Source of the DNA: Asterella californica
Taxonomy: Eukaryota; Streptophyta; Marchantiopsida; Marchantiales; Aytoniaceae
DNA: 64,000 nucleotides
NCBI GenBank assembly: GCA_036924285.1
Contig: JAYKYS010000008.1
Location: 20,941,001-21,005,000, forward strand
Reading direction: 5' to 3'
Positions 54,190-64,000 of the stretch are shown here, one piece after another. The translations under genes were made by a program, and so were the position numbers. The notes under the pieces were generated by a model, which worked only from the letters and a program-made list of their open reading frames with translations, was not told the DNA's origin and ran no database searches. Position 1 is the stretch's first letter. The number at the start of each line of letters is the position of its first letter.

Positions 54190-55562
54190 TGTCGCGCCAT
54201 TTGGCGATTACATGCTTGACTTCTACTCCGACGCTTAGGTTTGGTAGTTCTAGAAGTTAGCTTATATTACTTCTAGTCCTTTATGTATATGTTTGACACT
54301 TTTGCATACGGTGTTAATACTATTTTGAGTCCTAGTAGGCTGATAGTATGTTAGTTATCTTGTTCAAGCATTTGTGCGCTTGTGCAAGTGACTTCTTACT
54401 TGTCTATGAGGTTCAATGTACATAACTTAGGGTTTCCATGCTGATAGGGGTTTGAGCTCATGGGTTGTACTTACTTGTCGCCCATGCACGCTTTCTAGCT
54501 AATTTAAGTTATTTTTCGGGGCTATGTGTCGTTTTAGGTAGTTTAAGTTATACGCTGGCACTCTAGGGGGCTTGACGTGGTAGCTTATGAGTGTAGATAA
54601 GTTACCAGGTAGTTTAAGGCACAAAAGGACAGTCAAGTGGAGCTATGAACTCCCATTGGTCCATTTTTGTCTTTTGTAAAACTCTAAGTTTAGAAATAGA
54701 GCTCTAGAGGAGAGTTCGAGCACTTGGTGAGGGATCTTCGAAATCTGAGAACACAGGAAGAGAGAGCTCGTCGTGCCAAGCACTGTCAGTGAAATTTTTG
54801 CTCGATTTGGATCAATAAACAAGGAGTTATGCCCAATTGAAGTTCGGATTGTGTCAAAACTGCATCACTTTTGTTGATTTTGGGGTTTTCGGTGCCAATT
54901 GCAGCAGAATTGAGGAAATCACTTCAAAACTTCGTGGTTGCGTTCACTGTCAGGAGGGCTACGACTGTCCAAAAAGTTTTGAATCATTTGAGTAATTGAG
55001 TAATTCAGGGCGGCCGCTGAAGCAGAGGGGGTCTGAAAAGCTCTTAATCTAGAGCAGCGACTTTAGAGAAGGAGATCTGGAGTTCTACAAACATTCAGGA
55101 GTCCCAACTTCACAGGGATGTTCAGCATCCTGTAGACTTCAAATACTGTGAGAAGATTTGAAATTCATCGAGCCAATTCTCTGTTCTATGTCTGAATAGC
55201 TGTCTAGGTACCAGAAATTGCCATAATTCTCTTATTCAGAACTTTTCTGTTCATATCTCCGTGTCAGAATTTGATCTCAGGTTGAAACTTCGTCTGTGAG
55301 TTCAGTAGTACCTCATTTGCATGTAGGGGAAGTTTAGAGGTCTAAACCTTCATAGTTTTCCTCTCTTTGAGTGTCAAAGTTCACCGCTTAAGCCTATTAC
55401 TACCAGTGAGACCTAAATTTCGCTTTTTGAGCATATCAGAGGATCCTACACTCCTGTGTGAGTGTTTATAGCTCCTGTTGTGACCTGAAAGCCAACCTCT
55501 TGAGTAAACAACCACAGCCAGAAGCCCGGTGCTTTCCTAGGTAGACGGATCACACTCCGACA
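54190..55562 (+). repeat. 3' LTR of D
   Basis: See element D; one-base length difference from the 5' LTR. No gene seen. Confidence 0.96.
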
Positions 55563-55940
55563 ACGCAAGGAAGACACGAGCTGGAGACGCATTAATACAG
55601 AATCGGTCGCCTGCTTCTCGCACTGAAGGATGACTACACCTTGGGCACGGATTGCAACCAAGGTATCGAAGTAGGACGTGGAAGCAAGGACAGTGAAATT
55701 GAGAACACTCAAGATCGAACTGAGGCAAGAGAGAGAGCGAGGTCAATTTTACTAGCTAGGAACACATTCGAGCTGAAAGAATCTCTGAGGATTTCAAGAA
55801 CCAGACATTGAGGGTCGATTAGGAACCAGAGAGAAGCTTCGAGGCAGAAGCGAGAATCGATTGCAGCAGCAAAAGGGCGCAGCTCAAGATTAACGACTCA
55901 CAACAAGTACGTGTGACTTAGTGTAACAGAGGCTCGAAGC

Positions 55941-57756
55941 ATGTCGATGCATCCTCGAGGATTGGTGTTACCCGTCGCAGAATTGGCAGAGACCAAACCC
56001 TTCATCAAGGAGTTGGGTCTCGACTTCTTCCTAAGGGACTGGAACCTCGCGGACTAGGGTCTTCTAGAGGAGGTTTGGACAGCATTGCCTTCGTGCAACC
56101 TTGTACATGTGAAGACAGGGATCGCTCGGAGAAGACCGTCTTCTTGGACAGTGGAGTGATGGCGCATGGCTTTTCAGAGGCTAGAATCCGAGAACCGAGG
56201 ATACGAGCTTGAGAAGAAGATCTTACCGATGATCTTTGAGAAGTGGCATGTGCCTGGAAGCACGACTTGTCTCTTCTTGGAAGATAGACAGGGGAGGATT
56301 GGATGGCCACGGAAGCATCTTCTGGTGAAGATGTTTCTTCAACTCTTCTCCAAGGAGAAAGTGCAGAAGACGAGATACTTTGGAGATTAAGACGTGGAGT
56401 TCCTCGAAGCTATCTGGGAAGGAATACTTGTAAATTGAGGCACCTTCTTCCACGCTTACATCCAGGCCGAGTTGGTGTACTTGGGCACCCCAGCAGGAGG
56501 ACACCTCACCCCGTTCTTCTGCTATCTGTACGTGTCCAAGGGGGATCTGAGAGAAGACCAGTTGGCGTGATATGGACCAACAAGACAATGCGAGGTGAAG
56601 GAAGATACCTCGAGAGAAGAAGACCGGGCAGCGGTCGTGACTCCCTCTCTCACTTTAGTGTTTTATACAAGACCAGGCACTCATCAGAAGACATTTCTGG
56701 TGCGAGAAGACGACTCAAGCGATACAGAAGACGCATCACCGTCGAGGAAGATGAGGCCTAGGAGTGTATCTAGGAAGAGCGCATCTTTTCTGATCATTCA
56801 TTCTGGACCAGAGTCGGATTCCCAGGAGGAGACGATGAGCACCAGGATCGCATAGAAGACAGCTTCAGCAACTACAGAGAGTCTTTCAAAGACTCCAGAA
56901 GCCGAAGTATGAGTTGACATTCCGACTGCGACTCGAGGAAGCGCAGCGAAGAAAACTGCTCCTGCATTGGAAAGAGATCTTCCACCTCGGAAGATGAGAA
57001 GAGTAGTGTCTTCTCGCGCGCAGAAGCAGAAGAGCACAATGGTGGAAGAGGCATCCTTGTCTCTAGAAGACAGGAACGACGTCTCTGATTGATTCGTGGA
57101 GATGAACTTGTCTTCTGCGAGAAGAAGGTTGGAGGAATTCATTGCCTTCTTCCAGTCGGAGATCCAGCCAGCCATGGAGTTGGCGGAGAAGCGTGCGATG
57201 GCTTAGGAGAAGCCATTGCGACTTGGATTCGATCTGCGCACACTAATGCAGCAGGAAGAGGTCTTGAAGAAGGTGGACACGCTGGAAGCCAACCTCCGCA
57301 CCAGGCAGAAGCTTGCAGCGAAGTATAAGACGGAAGTAGCTGCTTCTGCCAAGGAGTCAGCGCAGTTAAGGAAGAGCAACCAAGAGTTGCAGGCACGTCT
57401 ACAGCAGCGTGACCAGGAGGTTTTGCGGGTCAAGAATAAGATCACCTCTCTTGCAAAAGAAAAGATGACATGGAGAGCACTACCGGAAGCCGCGGAAGTG
57501 CAGGCCGCAGCAGAGAAGAAGCAGCGGAAATAAGCTGAAGCCCGAGCAAAAAGACTTATGAAGACGGTGGAAGCACTTCGCAAGAAGTTCAACTTCACCA
57601 CGGGTAAGAAGCTTCTCACCCTGGCTAAGGAGTGGGATGACGATTCCAGAACGATGTTAGTGGAGTACAAGAAGAGCATGTTCCGCTACCTGGATCGATA
57701 TATTGAGGGTTTAAAGATACTTTATGGTCTTCTCTCGATTCAACAGCCAGCAACTA
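55941..57756 (+). pseudogene. LTR-encoded long ORF, copy in F 3' LTR (broken, C-terminus lost)
   Basis: ATG at 55941 (MSMHPRGLVLPVAELAE). KELGLDFFLRDWNLAD is followed by TAG; then KWHVPGSTTCLFLEDRQGR, EFLEAIWEG, AELVYLGTPAGGHLTPF, SGPESDSQEE, RKMRRVVSSRAQ, the coiled coil LRKSNQELQARLQQRDQEV (57365-57420), LRKKFNFTTGKKLL and MFRYLDRYIE. The frame is interrupted by about ten stops or shifts and is cut by the C insertion before the acidic tail. Oldest copy. Confidence 0.75.
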
Positions 57757-60700
57757 TGTAGTGACGAAGGATTTCTCCTTTTGCCCATTTAGTATACAAG
57801 ATATCGTTCCCACAGAGGATTTGCACAAGTAACGCTGCTCTAAGTTCTAAGATCTGTTCAAACACACAAACACACGGGTTTTGCCTAGAAATCCCGTCTT
57901 CTCACAAAACCACACAAACCAACACGTCTTCCAGACACGCCAAATGGTGCTCTGGATCCAAACAAACAACTACCAATTACAGTATCATACAACTATTCAC
58001 AGAGAAGCTCGGGAAGACGATCTTCCTGCTTCCAGGTTGCTTCTTCCGGTCTTCTCGATACCGTCTTCCCGAAGCGATTCGCGTCTTCTGGGGGTTTAGC
58101 TCGTCTTCTCACACCTCCAGAATGCTGTCCGGCTTCGCAGAAGTCGACTAGTAACAGTCGTTACACCTTAGTCTCACACTCACATTCCAACGGGTTGGAT
58201 CAATCACAGGGTGTATGCCCCCTGTAGCCTTCCCAGCCTTCTGCCTACGGAAGTTGTCTTCCTGCAGCACTACAACGACATTCACCTTCACGGAAGCTCA
58301 ATAGAAGTATAGGAAGCTCACTAGAAGAAGATAAGAAGATGGGGAAGATGAGGGAAGATGGGAAGAAGAAGAAATCCAAACAAGAGAAAACAGGATGAAA
58401 AAGGGCAATTAAGATTCCGACAAGCTTCTAGTCCGGATCCTGACTAACAAGCCATCCCTGCTTGTAATAGTTTGGGGAGGAAGACAACAAACGTGAGTAC
58501 TGTAGCACCGTCTTCTACTCGAGGATGTCGTCTTCTGTTGCGGGAAGAAGGCTTCTTTCTTCTTCACTTCGCTGCTCTGACTGCTCTGTCTTCTGGGATC
58601 CCTTACCCAGAAGACCGTTCGTACGTAGATCCCAAGTGCTCTACTGAACGAGTCAAGCTACACTCCACAACTGTTGACATTCACCGCCACTCAAGAAGAA
58701 CACTTCCCATGCACAATTGGGAGCGAATTCAGAGAACCCACCATCTAGAAGACATGGACAAAGCTGCTGCACTCAAATCCACTATCTATTCCCCGAGAAG
58801 AAGTCACAATGGCATTGGGAAGCTCACTCCCGCTACTTCCTGCATCTACTCCTCGACACACCAGCCTAGCTAACAGGACTGCACGAGGATGCCGTTCCCT
58901 GTTCCTAGACTGTCCACTACTTCTATCTACATCTTCGAACCACTGCTGGTGCGAGTATGCAGACCCCTCCTGTATATTCCAAGACTATTCGTATGTTTCC
59001 AACAACGGGTGTAGTGCGCTAAGACTGTCTCTGCTCTAATGTGTCTCGCCTGCCTGCCTGTAGAATCGGTGTGTATGTTCAGTTACTGCCGAATTCTACA
59101 GAACTGGCAGAGCTCTCAGAGAGATTTTCTCCTACCATGCTATCCTACTTAACCATCTGCCTCGAGAGTCAGGGGAGGCGACCACCAGGGAGAGAGAGAG
59201 AGGCGCTGTCAAGAGGTTGTCACCTCACATGCATGCGGTCCCTCTTCCCAACTAGCCCTCCACTGTGTTACTCCTACGCTACCTATGCTGCCACATGGGG
59301 TCCTAACTATTTTTACCTGGAAAACTGCCACCCTTAAGATAACATGTCCGTTCTTACTAAATCTGGAAGGGTCGATTAAGTTTGCTAACTACTCTGATTG
59401 CTCGGTGGCAATCTCTACATGATCTGCTCCTACCGGAGCTACTACCTCGACTTCTGATGGGCTGGGAAGCCCTGCACTTACCTCGGGTACCACTGAGGTA
59501 GCTTCCCTCTCCTCGCTCTTCGCTGGCCCTGCTGTTTTTGCGGCTGCGTCTTCCTCGGCTTCGACTTCGGAAGACGGAATGGTCTTCTGGGAAGACGAGT
59601 CGAATGGTGCGTCTTCGGTCTTCTGAGGCACAGATGCAGTACTAAGGACCATGGCGACCTCATGGGGGTCCGGGGAAGTCGCTTCCTCCACGCGGAATAC
59701 CTAGGAAGACGGCTTGTCTTCCTGTCTTTCAGAAGACATCATGTCTTCCGAACGTCTTCTGGAGTCTTCTCGTCTTCCAACGCTGTCACCACCAAGTGTA
59801 CAGCGAGATCAAACTCCTCCTTCTCCATTCCGGATCCAGTCGAGGGTGCTGGGTCTTGGGAAGATGCGGTTGCAGGTGTCGGAAGTGAGGGAAGACCATA
59901 AAGTGTCTTCACTCCTTCTATCTGTCTATCCAGGTACCTGAACATGCTATCTCTGCATTCCACCAACCTCGTCTTGGACCCGCTGTCCCATTCCCTAGCT
60001 AAGGTAAGTAACTTCTTACCCGCGGTGAAGTTGAACTTCTTCCGAAGCGCTTCTACCGACTGAGCTAGCATCTTCTACGCACGGGCCTCTGCTGCTTCCC
60101 TCTGCGTCTTCTCCACTGCAGCTCGTGCTTCTGCGGCTTCTCGCTGCATCTTCCAAGTGGTCTGCTCTTCTGCGAGGGCAGTGATCTTCTCCCGTACTCG
60201 GAGAACTTCCTGATCGCGATGCTGTACTCGCGTCTGCAACTCCGAAGTTGCTCCTCCGAAGTTGCATCGACTCCTTGGCAGAAGCGGCTGCTTCCGTCTT
60301 GTACCTAGGCTGTAAGGGCTTCTCCTGTGCCCTCGCTCTCCTCTCCAGCAACTCCATAGCGGGTTGGATCTCCTTCTGGAAGTAGGCACTGAACTCCTTC
60401 AGTCGTCTTCCTGCAGAAGACAAGTTCATCCCCACCACTCGCTCGATGGTGTCGACTTCGTCTTCCAGAGGCAAGGAAGCCTCTTCCACCACTACGGCCT
60501 TCATCTTCGGCACACGGGAAGAAGCTACTCTTCTCATCTTCCGAGTTGGAAGACTCCTCGTGGCAGGAGCGGCTCTCCTCTTTGCGCTTCCTCGCATCGC
60601 AGTAGGAGTACCCATCCATCCTTCGTCTTCTGGAGTCTTCGGAAGACTCCCAGGTGTTACAAAAGCTGTCTTCTGTTCCGATCGGGCACTCAGCAAGTCT

Positions 60701-63605
60701 TCCTCCGAGTCCGACTCCGATCCTGAATGAATGAGGGAGATGGGTGTCCTTGGTACACTTCTGTGACCCATCTTCCTCACTAGCGTGGCGTCTTCCGACC
60801 CACTAGACTCGTCTTCCCTCACCAGAAGTGTCTTCTGGTGAGAGCCGGGCCTCAGCTGTGGCATCAGAGTGGGAGGGGGCGTTGCTGCTGCCTCTCGGTC
60901 ATCGTCTTCCGAGCTCTCCTCCTTCACCTCCTGTCGCTCCGTTGGCCCATACACTGCCAGCTGATCTTCCCTAAGATCCCCCATGGCTACATACAAGTAG
61001 CAGAAGAAGGGCGTCAGATGTCCTCCCGCCGGGGTACCCAAGTATGCTAGCTCCGTCTGTACATAGTTGTGGATGTACGCGCCCCAGTAGATTGGCACTC
61101 TGTCATCCCACACTGATTCCAGGAACTCCACGTCCTGATCTCCTAAGTACCTTGTCCCTAAACAACTTCGCCAGAAGTCGCTTCTTCGGCTCCCGGTAAG
61201 ACTCTATCTTCCAACCGTTCCTCCCCTGCCTATCTTCCACGAAAAGGCAGGTGGTACTCCCAGGTACATGCCATGAACTCACAATCCTAGGCAAGATCTT
61301 CTTCTCGTACCAATATCCTCGGTTCTCGGTCTCAGGCATGTGAAACGCCTTACGCCACCAGTCTTCAGTCCAGGAAGACGGTCTTCCCCGAGCTACTCCT
61401 GCCTTCGCAGGTACACGGTTACGCGGTGGTAACGCGGCCCACACCTCCTCCAGAAGCCCTTGATCTGCGAGGTTCCAATCCCACAGGAAGAAGTCGAGAC
61501 CCAACTCCTTGAGGAAAGGAGTGGCCTCGGCCAATTCTGCCGCTGATAACACCAAGCCTCGCGGATGCATCGACATACCTGGAAGATCTGTTGCACTAAA
61601 CCACAAGCACCTACTATGAGCTGAAGGCTCAGTTCTTCCCGAGTGCCCACAATCTAGCTTCTACTTCTCAGAAGACGAAACTAGTCTTCCATAAGACAGC
61701 TACTCCGTCTTCCGGGATTCTAACAGTACTTCCTAGATAGCTCTCGTCTTCCGAGCTATATCTAAACAATCCTATCTAAGCAAGGCCTCGCATGGATTAC
61801 CAAGAAGACAACCCACCTTGCATTACATCCTACTTCCTATCAGAAGATCAAGATATTCGAGAAGTAGAGTATGAGAAAGGTTCAGAAGATGGTTGCGGGC
61901 TCCTGCGGTGACAGTGGCCTCTGGGAAGACACTTGGGACAGCTTCCAATTCAATGTCGTTCTCGGAAGACTTCTCGAAGTCGGACTTCCCTTCACTGGTC
62001 TCACCTGTCTTCGTCTTCCTACACGCAATCTATCCTCACAACAGACTCAAGACATTTGCACTCTGTTCTTCTGACTTCTCACCTCTCATACGCACTCAGA
62101 AGAAACTTGTTGCATGATGAGAAGACATGACCCTCGACCATTCTCTCCAGATTCTGCCAGCAAGACTTCTCACAATCTCTTCTAAGTTCGGGAAGAAGAA
62201 GGAACGGCTGCTATGGATCGGACAGAAGAGATCCGAATGGACCCTCGCGTCTTCTCGCTCATTTTGCCAGCCTTCCAGTCTTCTAGTCTCTCTAGGAAGA
62301 TGGGGAGTTGAGAAGCTTGGAAGACCGGGAGGCACAGGCCTAGTTCCCGGCTTCCAACTTCTCGAAATAACAAAACAACTCACCAAGCCACTCAGGATTC
62401 GTATCAAGCCTCTCTAAACACAAAAGCAAAGCAAATCCACTCTTAATACGAATTGTGTTCAGTCGACTTCCGAAGACAGTCTTCCGAAGATGTCTTCCGA
62501 AGACAGTCAAGTTCAAGAAGCGTCTTCCGAAGATGTTCCCATCTTCCGAATCGTCTTCTGTTCCAAGTTTCGGGGATAGAGAGATATGGGGGTAGGGAAA
62601 TTGATAGTTGGGGTCTCCAATTTGAGGGCTAGGAGTAAGGAAGCTCGAATTGAGCTCGGGAAGAAGCAAGGAGATGTCTTGACAGAAATTGGGCAGCGCT
62701 TCCGCGCCCAATGTCTCAATAGAAAGAATGGGGGTGGGGTAATCGATCAGGCTGCTTGCACACAATCAAGGAAGCGCGGGGAGTACCAAAAAAAGGCGAG
62801 AAGAAGTGGGAGGGGAAAAGAACAGGGGGAAGAACCTCTACAGTCTTCTTCGGCTCCCCGAGTTGCCTTCGACCTCCTCGCGCTTCTGGCTCTTGTCCTA
62901 GCTTCCAATGTGACTCCACACGACTGCGCCTGTTATCAATTTCGGTCCACACCTCGATTCCACCTCTGCTTCTACTCGCCACTCTTCACTGTCAGCTTCT
63001 CGGAAGCTCCACAGAAACGCCTTCGCTTTCTCTGCTGTTTGTGCTCCCGCAATTCAATCTCACCCTTCGCCTAGCTGCCAACTTACTATCTCCTACCTCG
63101 ATGTCTCACTTGATTCCTCTCTCAATGCTAGCTCGCGAAGCTCACTCTCTCAATCGATCTTCTTCAGGCGCGCTATGCTGCGGGAAGTTGGAAGGTGTCT
63201 AATGTGCTTCCTCACGCATCTTCCCCGCAGATTAGGGGTTCTCGTCCTTGGTGTCTTCCTGACCTACCTACCTATTCGGTGCGCTCCAGTAGGTACACCT
63301 ACTGTCTTACCCGAAAACTCGTGGTTGGTCCTTCGCGGTCGCTGTCTTCTGGAAGATAGGTGTCTTCCGCCGTCTTCCCATCTTCCGCCGTCTTCCCGTC
63401 TTCTGAAGACGCAACTGAGAAGATGATCTTCCGAAGACGGTCGTCTTCTGAAGAAGTCAACTTCTTATTACAAACAGCTCTTAAGATCATCTTCCTGTTA
63501 AGGAAGACGTATCCTTAAGTAACAACGCTTCTTCAGTTATACAAACAAGTCATTATCCTTAAAAATTTCAAAATTTCGTGCATCTTGTAATTTGTGGGCA
63601 CCACA
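57757..63605 (-). repeat. 3' LTR of C (5849 bp)
   Basis: Colinear with 24150-30073. 57757-59388 and 61577-63605 hold no supportable gene; the latter includes the GTCTTC arrays at 62461-62565 and 63340-63440. Confidence 0.9.
59389..61576 (-). pseudogene. LTR-encoded long ORF, copy in C 3' LTR (least damaged N-terminal half)
   Basis: ATG at 61576. 61606-61103 reads through HPRGLVLSAAELAEATPFLK, FFLWDWNLADQGLLEEVW, DWWRKAFHMPETENRGY, SWHVPGSTTCLFVEDRQGR and NGWKIESYREPKKRLLAKLF. About 50 codons are deleted or shifted at 61150. 61131-60016 (371 codons) holds EFLESVWDDRVPIYWGAY, AELAYLGTPAGGHLTPFF, the acidic linker SSEDDDREAA, the basic patch RKMRRVASSR and the start of the coiled coil. 60071-59739 has LRKKFNFTAGKKLL and MFRYLDRQIE; 59691-59389 is the acidic tail. 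Best template for studying the protein. Confidence 0.78.
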
Positions 63606-63620
63606 TACGCCCACCCTCAC
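63606..63620 (-). other. Polypurine tract of C
   Basis: Minus strand GTGAGGGTGGGCGTA before the LTR start. Confidence 0.75.
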
Positions 63621-63663
63621 ATGTTTGCGTCCCCGCAAACATCAGTGGTTCCTGCACTTCTGT

Positions 63664-63999
63664 TTACGTCCAGTACTTCTTGACGCGCCACCCATTAACA
63701 CGAGTGGTCATCAGTGTACCGTCCAACTCTTCCAACTGTAAGGAGCCATTGTCGAAGACCTCTAAGACACGGTAAGGTCCCATCCAGCGAAGATGAAGTT
63801 TCCCGGGGAACTTAATATGACGGTTGTCGTAGAGAAGCACCAAGTCTCCATCCACAACAGTCACCTTCCTCAACTTGCTATCGTAGTTTACCTTACGTTG
63901 CGCTTGCACCTCGTATGTCTTCTCCAAAGCTGCATTCCTGTCTTCTTCAAACTCTACGAAGTTCAGAAGACGCTGCTCCTGGCTCTCTTCTTCTCCCAT
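63664..63999 (-). pseudogene. Integrase C-terminus of C (partial at window edge)
   Basis: 111 codons in frame to the stop at 63664: ESQEQRLLNFVEFEEDRNAA, YEVQAQRKVNYDSKLRKV, DGDLVLLYDNRHIKFPGK, RWMGPYRVLEVF (GPY motif), RVNGWRVKKYW. Closer to intact than B or F over this stretch; the rest is outside the window, so its coding state is unknown. Confidence 0.85.
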
Positions 64000-64000
64000 G

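Larger units (their letters stand above)
46855..55562 (+). mobile_element. Element D: intact, recent Ty3/gypsy element (8708 bp)
   Basis: LTRs 46855-48228 (1374 bp) and 54190-55562 (1373 bp) look identical except one A in a homopolymer (AAAAAA versus AAAAA near 47635/54967). Perfect ACGC duplication at 46851-46854 and 55563-55566. LTR ends TGTCG...CGACA. Both ORFs are full length, linked by a -1 frameshift site. The youngest and most plausibly active element in the window. Confidence 0.95.
46513..57756 (+). repeat. 3' LTR of F, interrupted by D and cut by C
   Basis: 46513-46850 is the start of a B-family LTR; it resumes at 55567 after D and its ACGC duplication and continues to 57756, where C's LTR begins. 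GTCTTC/GAAGAC-dense segments at 46670-46750. The last 5 bp, AACTA, are the expected target duplication of C. Confidence 0.88.
57757..64000 (-). mobile_element. Element C: B-family element, only 3' LTR and integrase end in window
   Basis: Minus-oriented LTR from 57757 (TGTAGTGACG) to 63605 (CACCACA), PPT 63606-63620, then integrase. Inserted in F's 3' LTR; left target copy AACTA (57752-57756) predicted to recur beyond the window. Confidence 0.9.

Noticed and set aside
1..64000. tRNA, rRNA, CRISPR arrays or ordinary host genes
   Set aside because: None seen on either strand; all repeats are LTRs or leader repeats and all long frames are retrotransposon proteins.

Overview
The window looks like intergenic DNA from a plant-type nuclear genome, with no host gene that I can support. 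Every long reading frame belongs to a Ty3/gypsy LTR retrotransposon or its debris. Primer-binding sites matching plant-type tRNA-Glu and tRNA-Asp ends, DGG/DSG-type proteases, the RT style (GYSGYNQI, MPFGLCNA) and very long LTRs point to a streptophyte, perhaps a large-genome non-flowering plant or streptophyte alga. That lineage assignment is inference and weak below plant level.

The window is one nested insertion. The oldest layer, element F (+), is a B-family element with LTRs of about 5.9 kb. Its 5' LTR begins left of the window, its body shows at 30079-32703, 40047-41340 and 44995-46512, and its 3' LTR starts at 46513. Inserted into F are: A (+, 1-7874, truncated at the window edge); B (-, 7995-30073, TSD ATACT, same family as F but opposite orientation); G (+, 32704-40046, A family); E2 (+, 41341-44994, TSD ACGG); D (+, 46855-55562, TSD ACGC); and C (-, 57757 to the window end, B family). 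B's 3' LTR in turn carries E1 (12460-14860) and a D-family solo LTR (16048-17329). Most junctions can be checked against the uninterrupted copy of the same site in a sister element in this window.

There are three coding lineages. The A/G family encodes gag-pol as one 1627-codon frame (intact in G) behind two extra small ORFs, with a third tiny hydrophobic ORF just after the PBS in A. The B/F/C family has a decayed gag-pol and, unusually, a long ORF of about 740 codons inside each LTR (basic/acidic linker, coiled coil). D has gag-protease (790 codons) and RT-RNaseH-integrase in the -1 frame, joined at a textbook G GGT TTT slippery heptamer. Its two LTRs look nearly identical, so it is the youngest and most plausibly active element.

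The best candidates for something undescribed are: (1) the LTR-encoded protein of the B family, present in four decayed copies; (2) a pair of small membrane-type proteins in the E elements, the first of which has a homologue in the leader of the unrelated A element; (3) the strict NCGN target-site duplications of the D/E group; (4) the -1 frameshift site of D; and (5) a canonical heat-shock element upstream of the TATA box in A-family LTRs.
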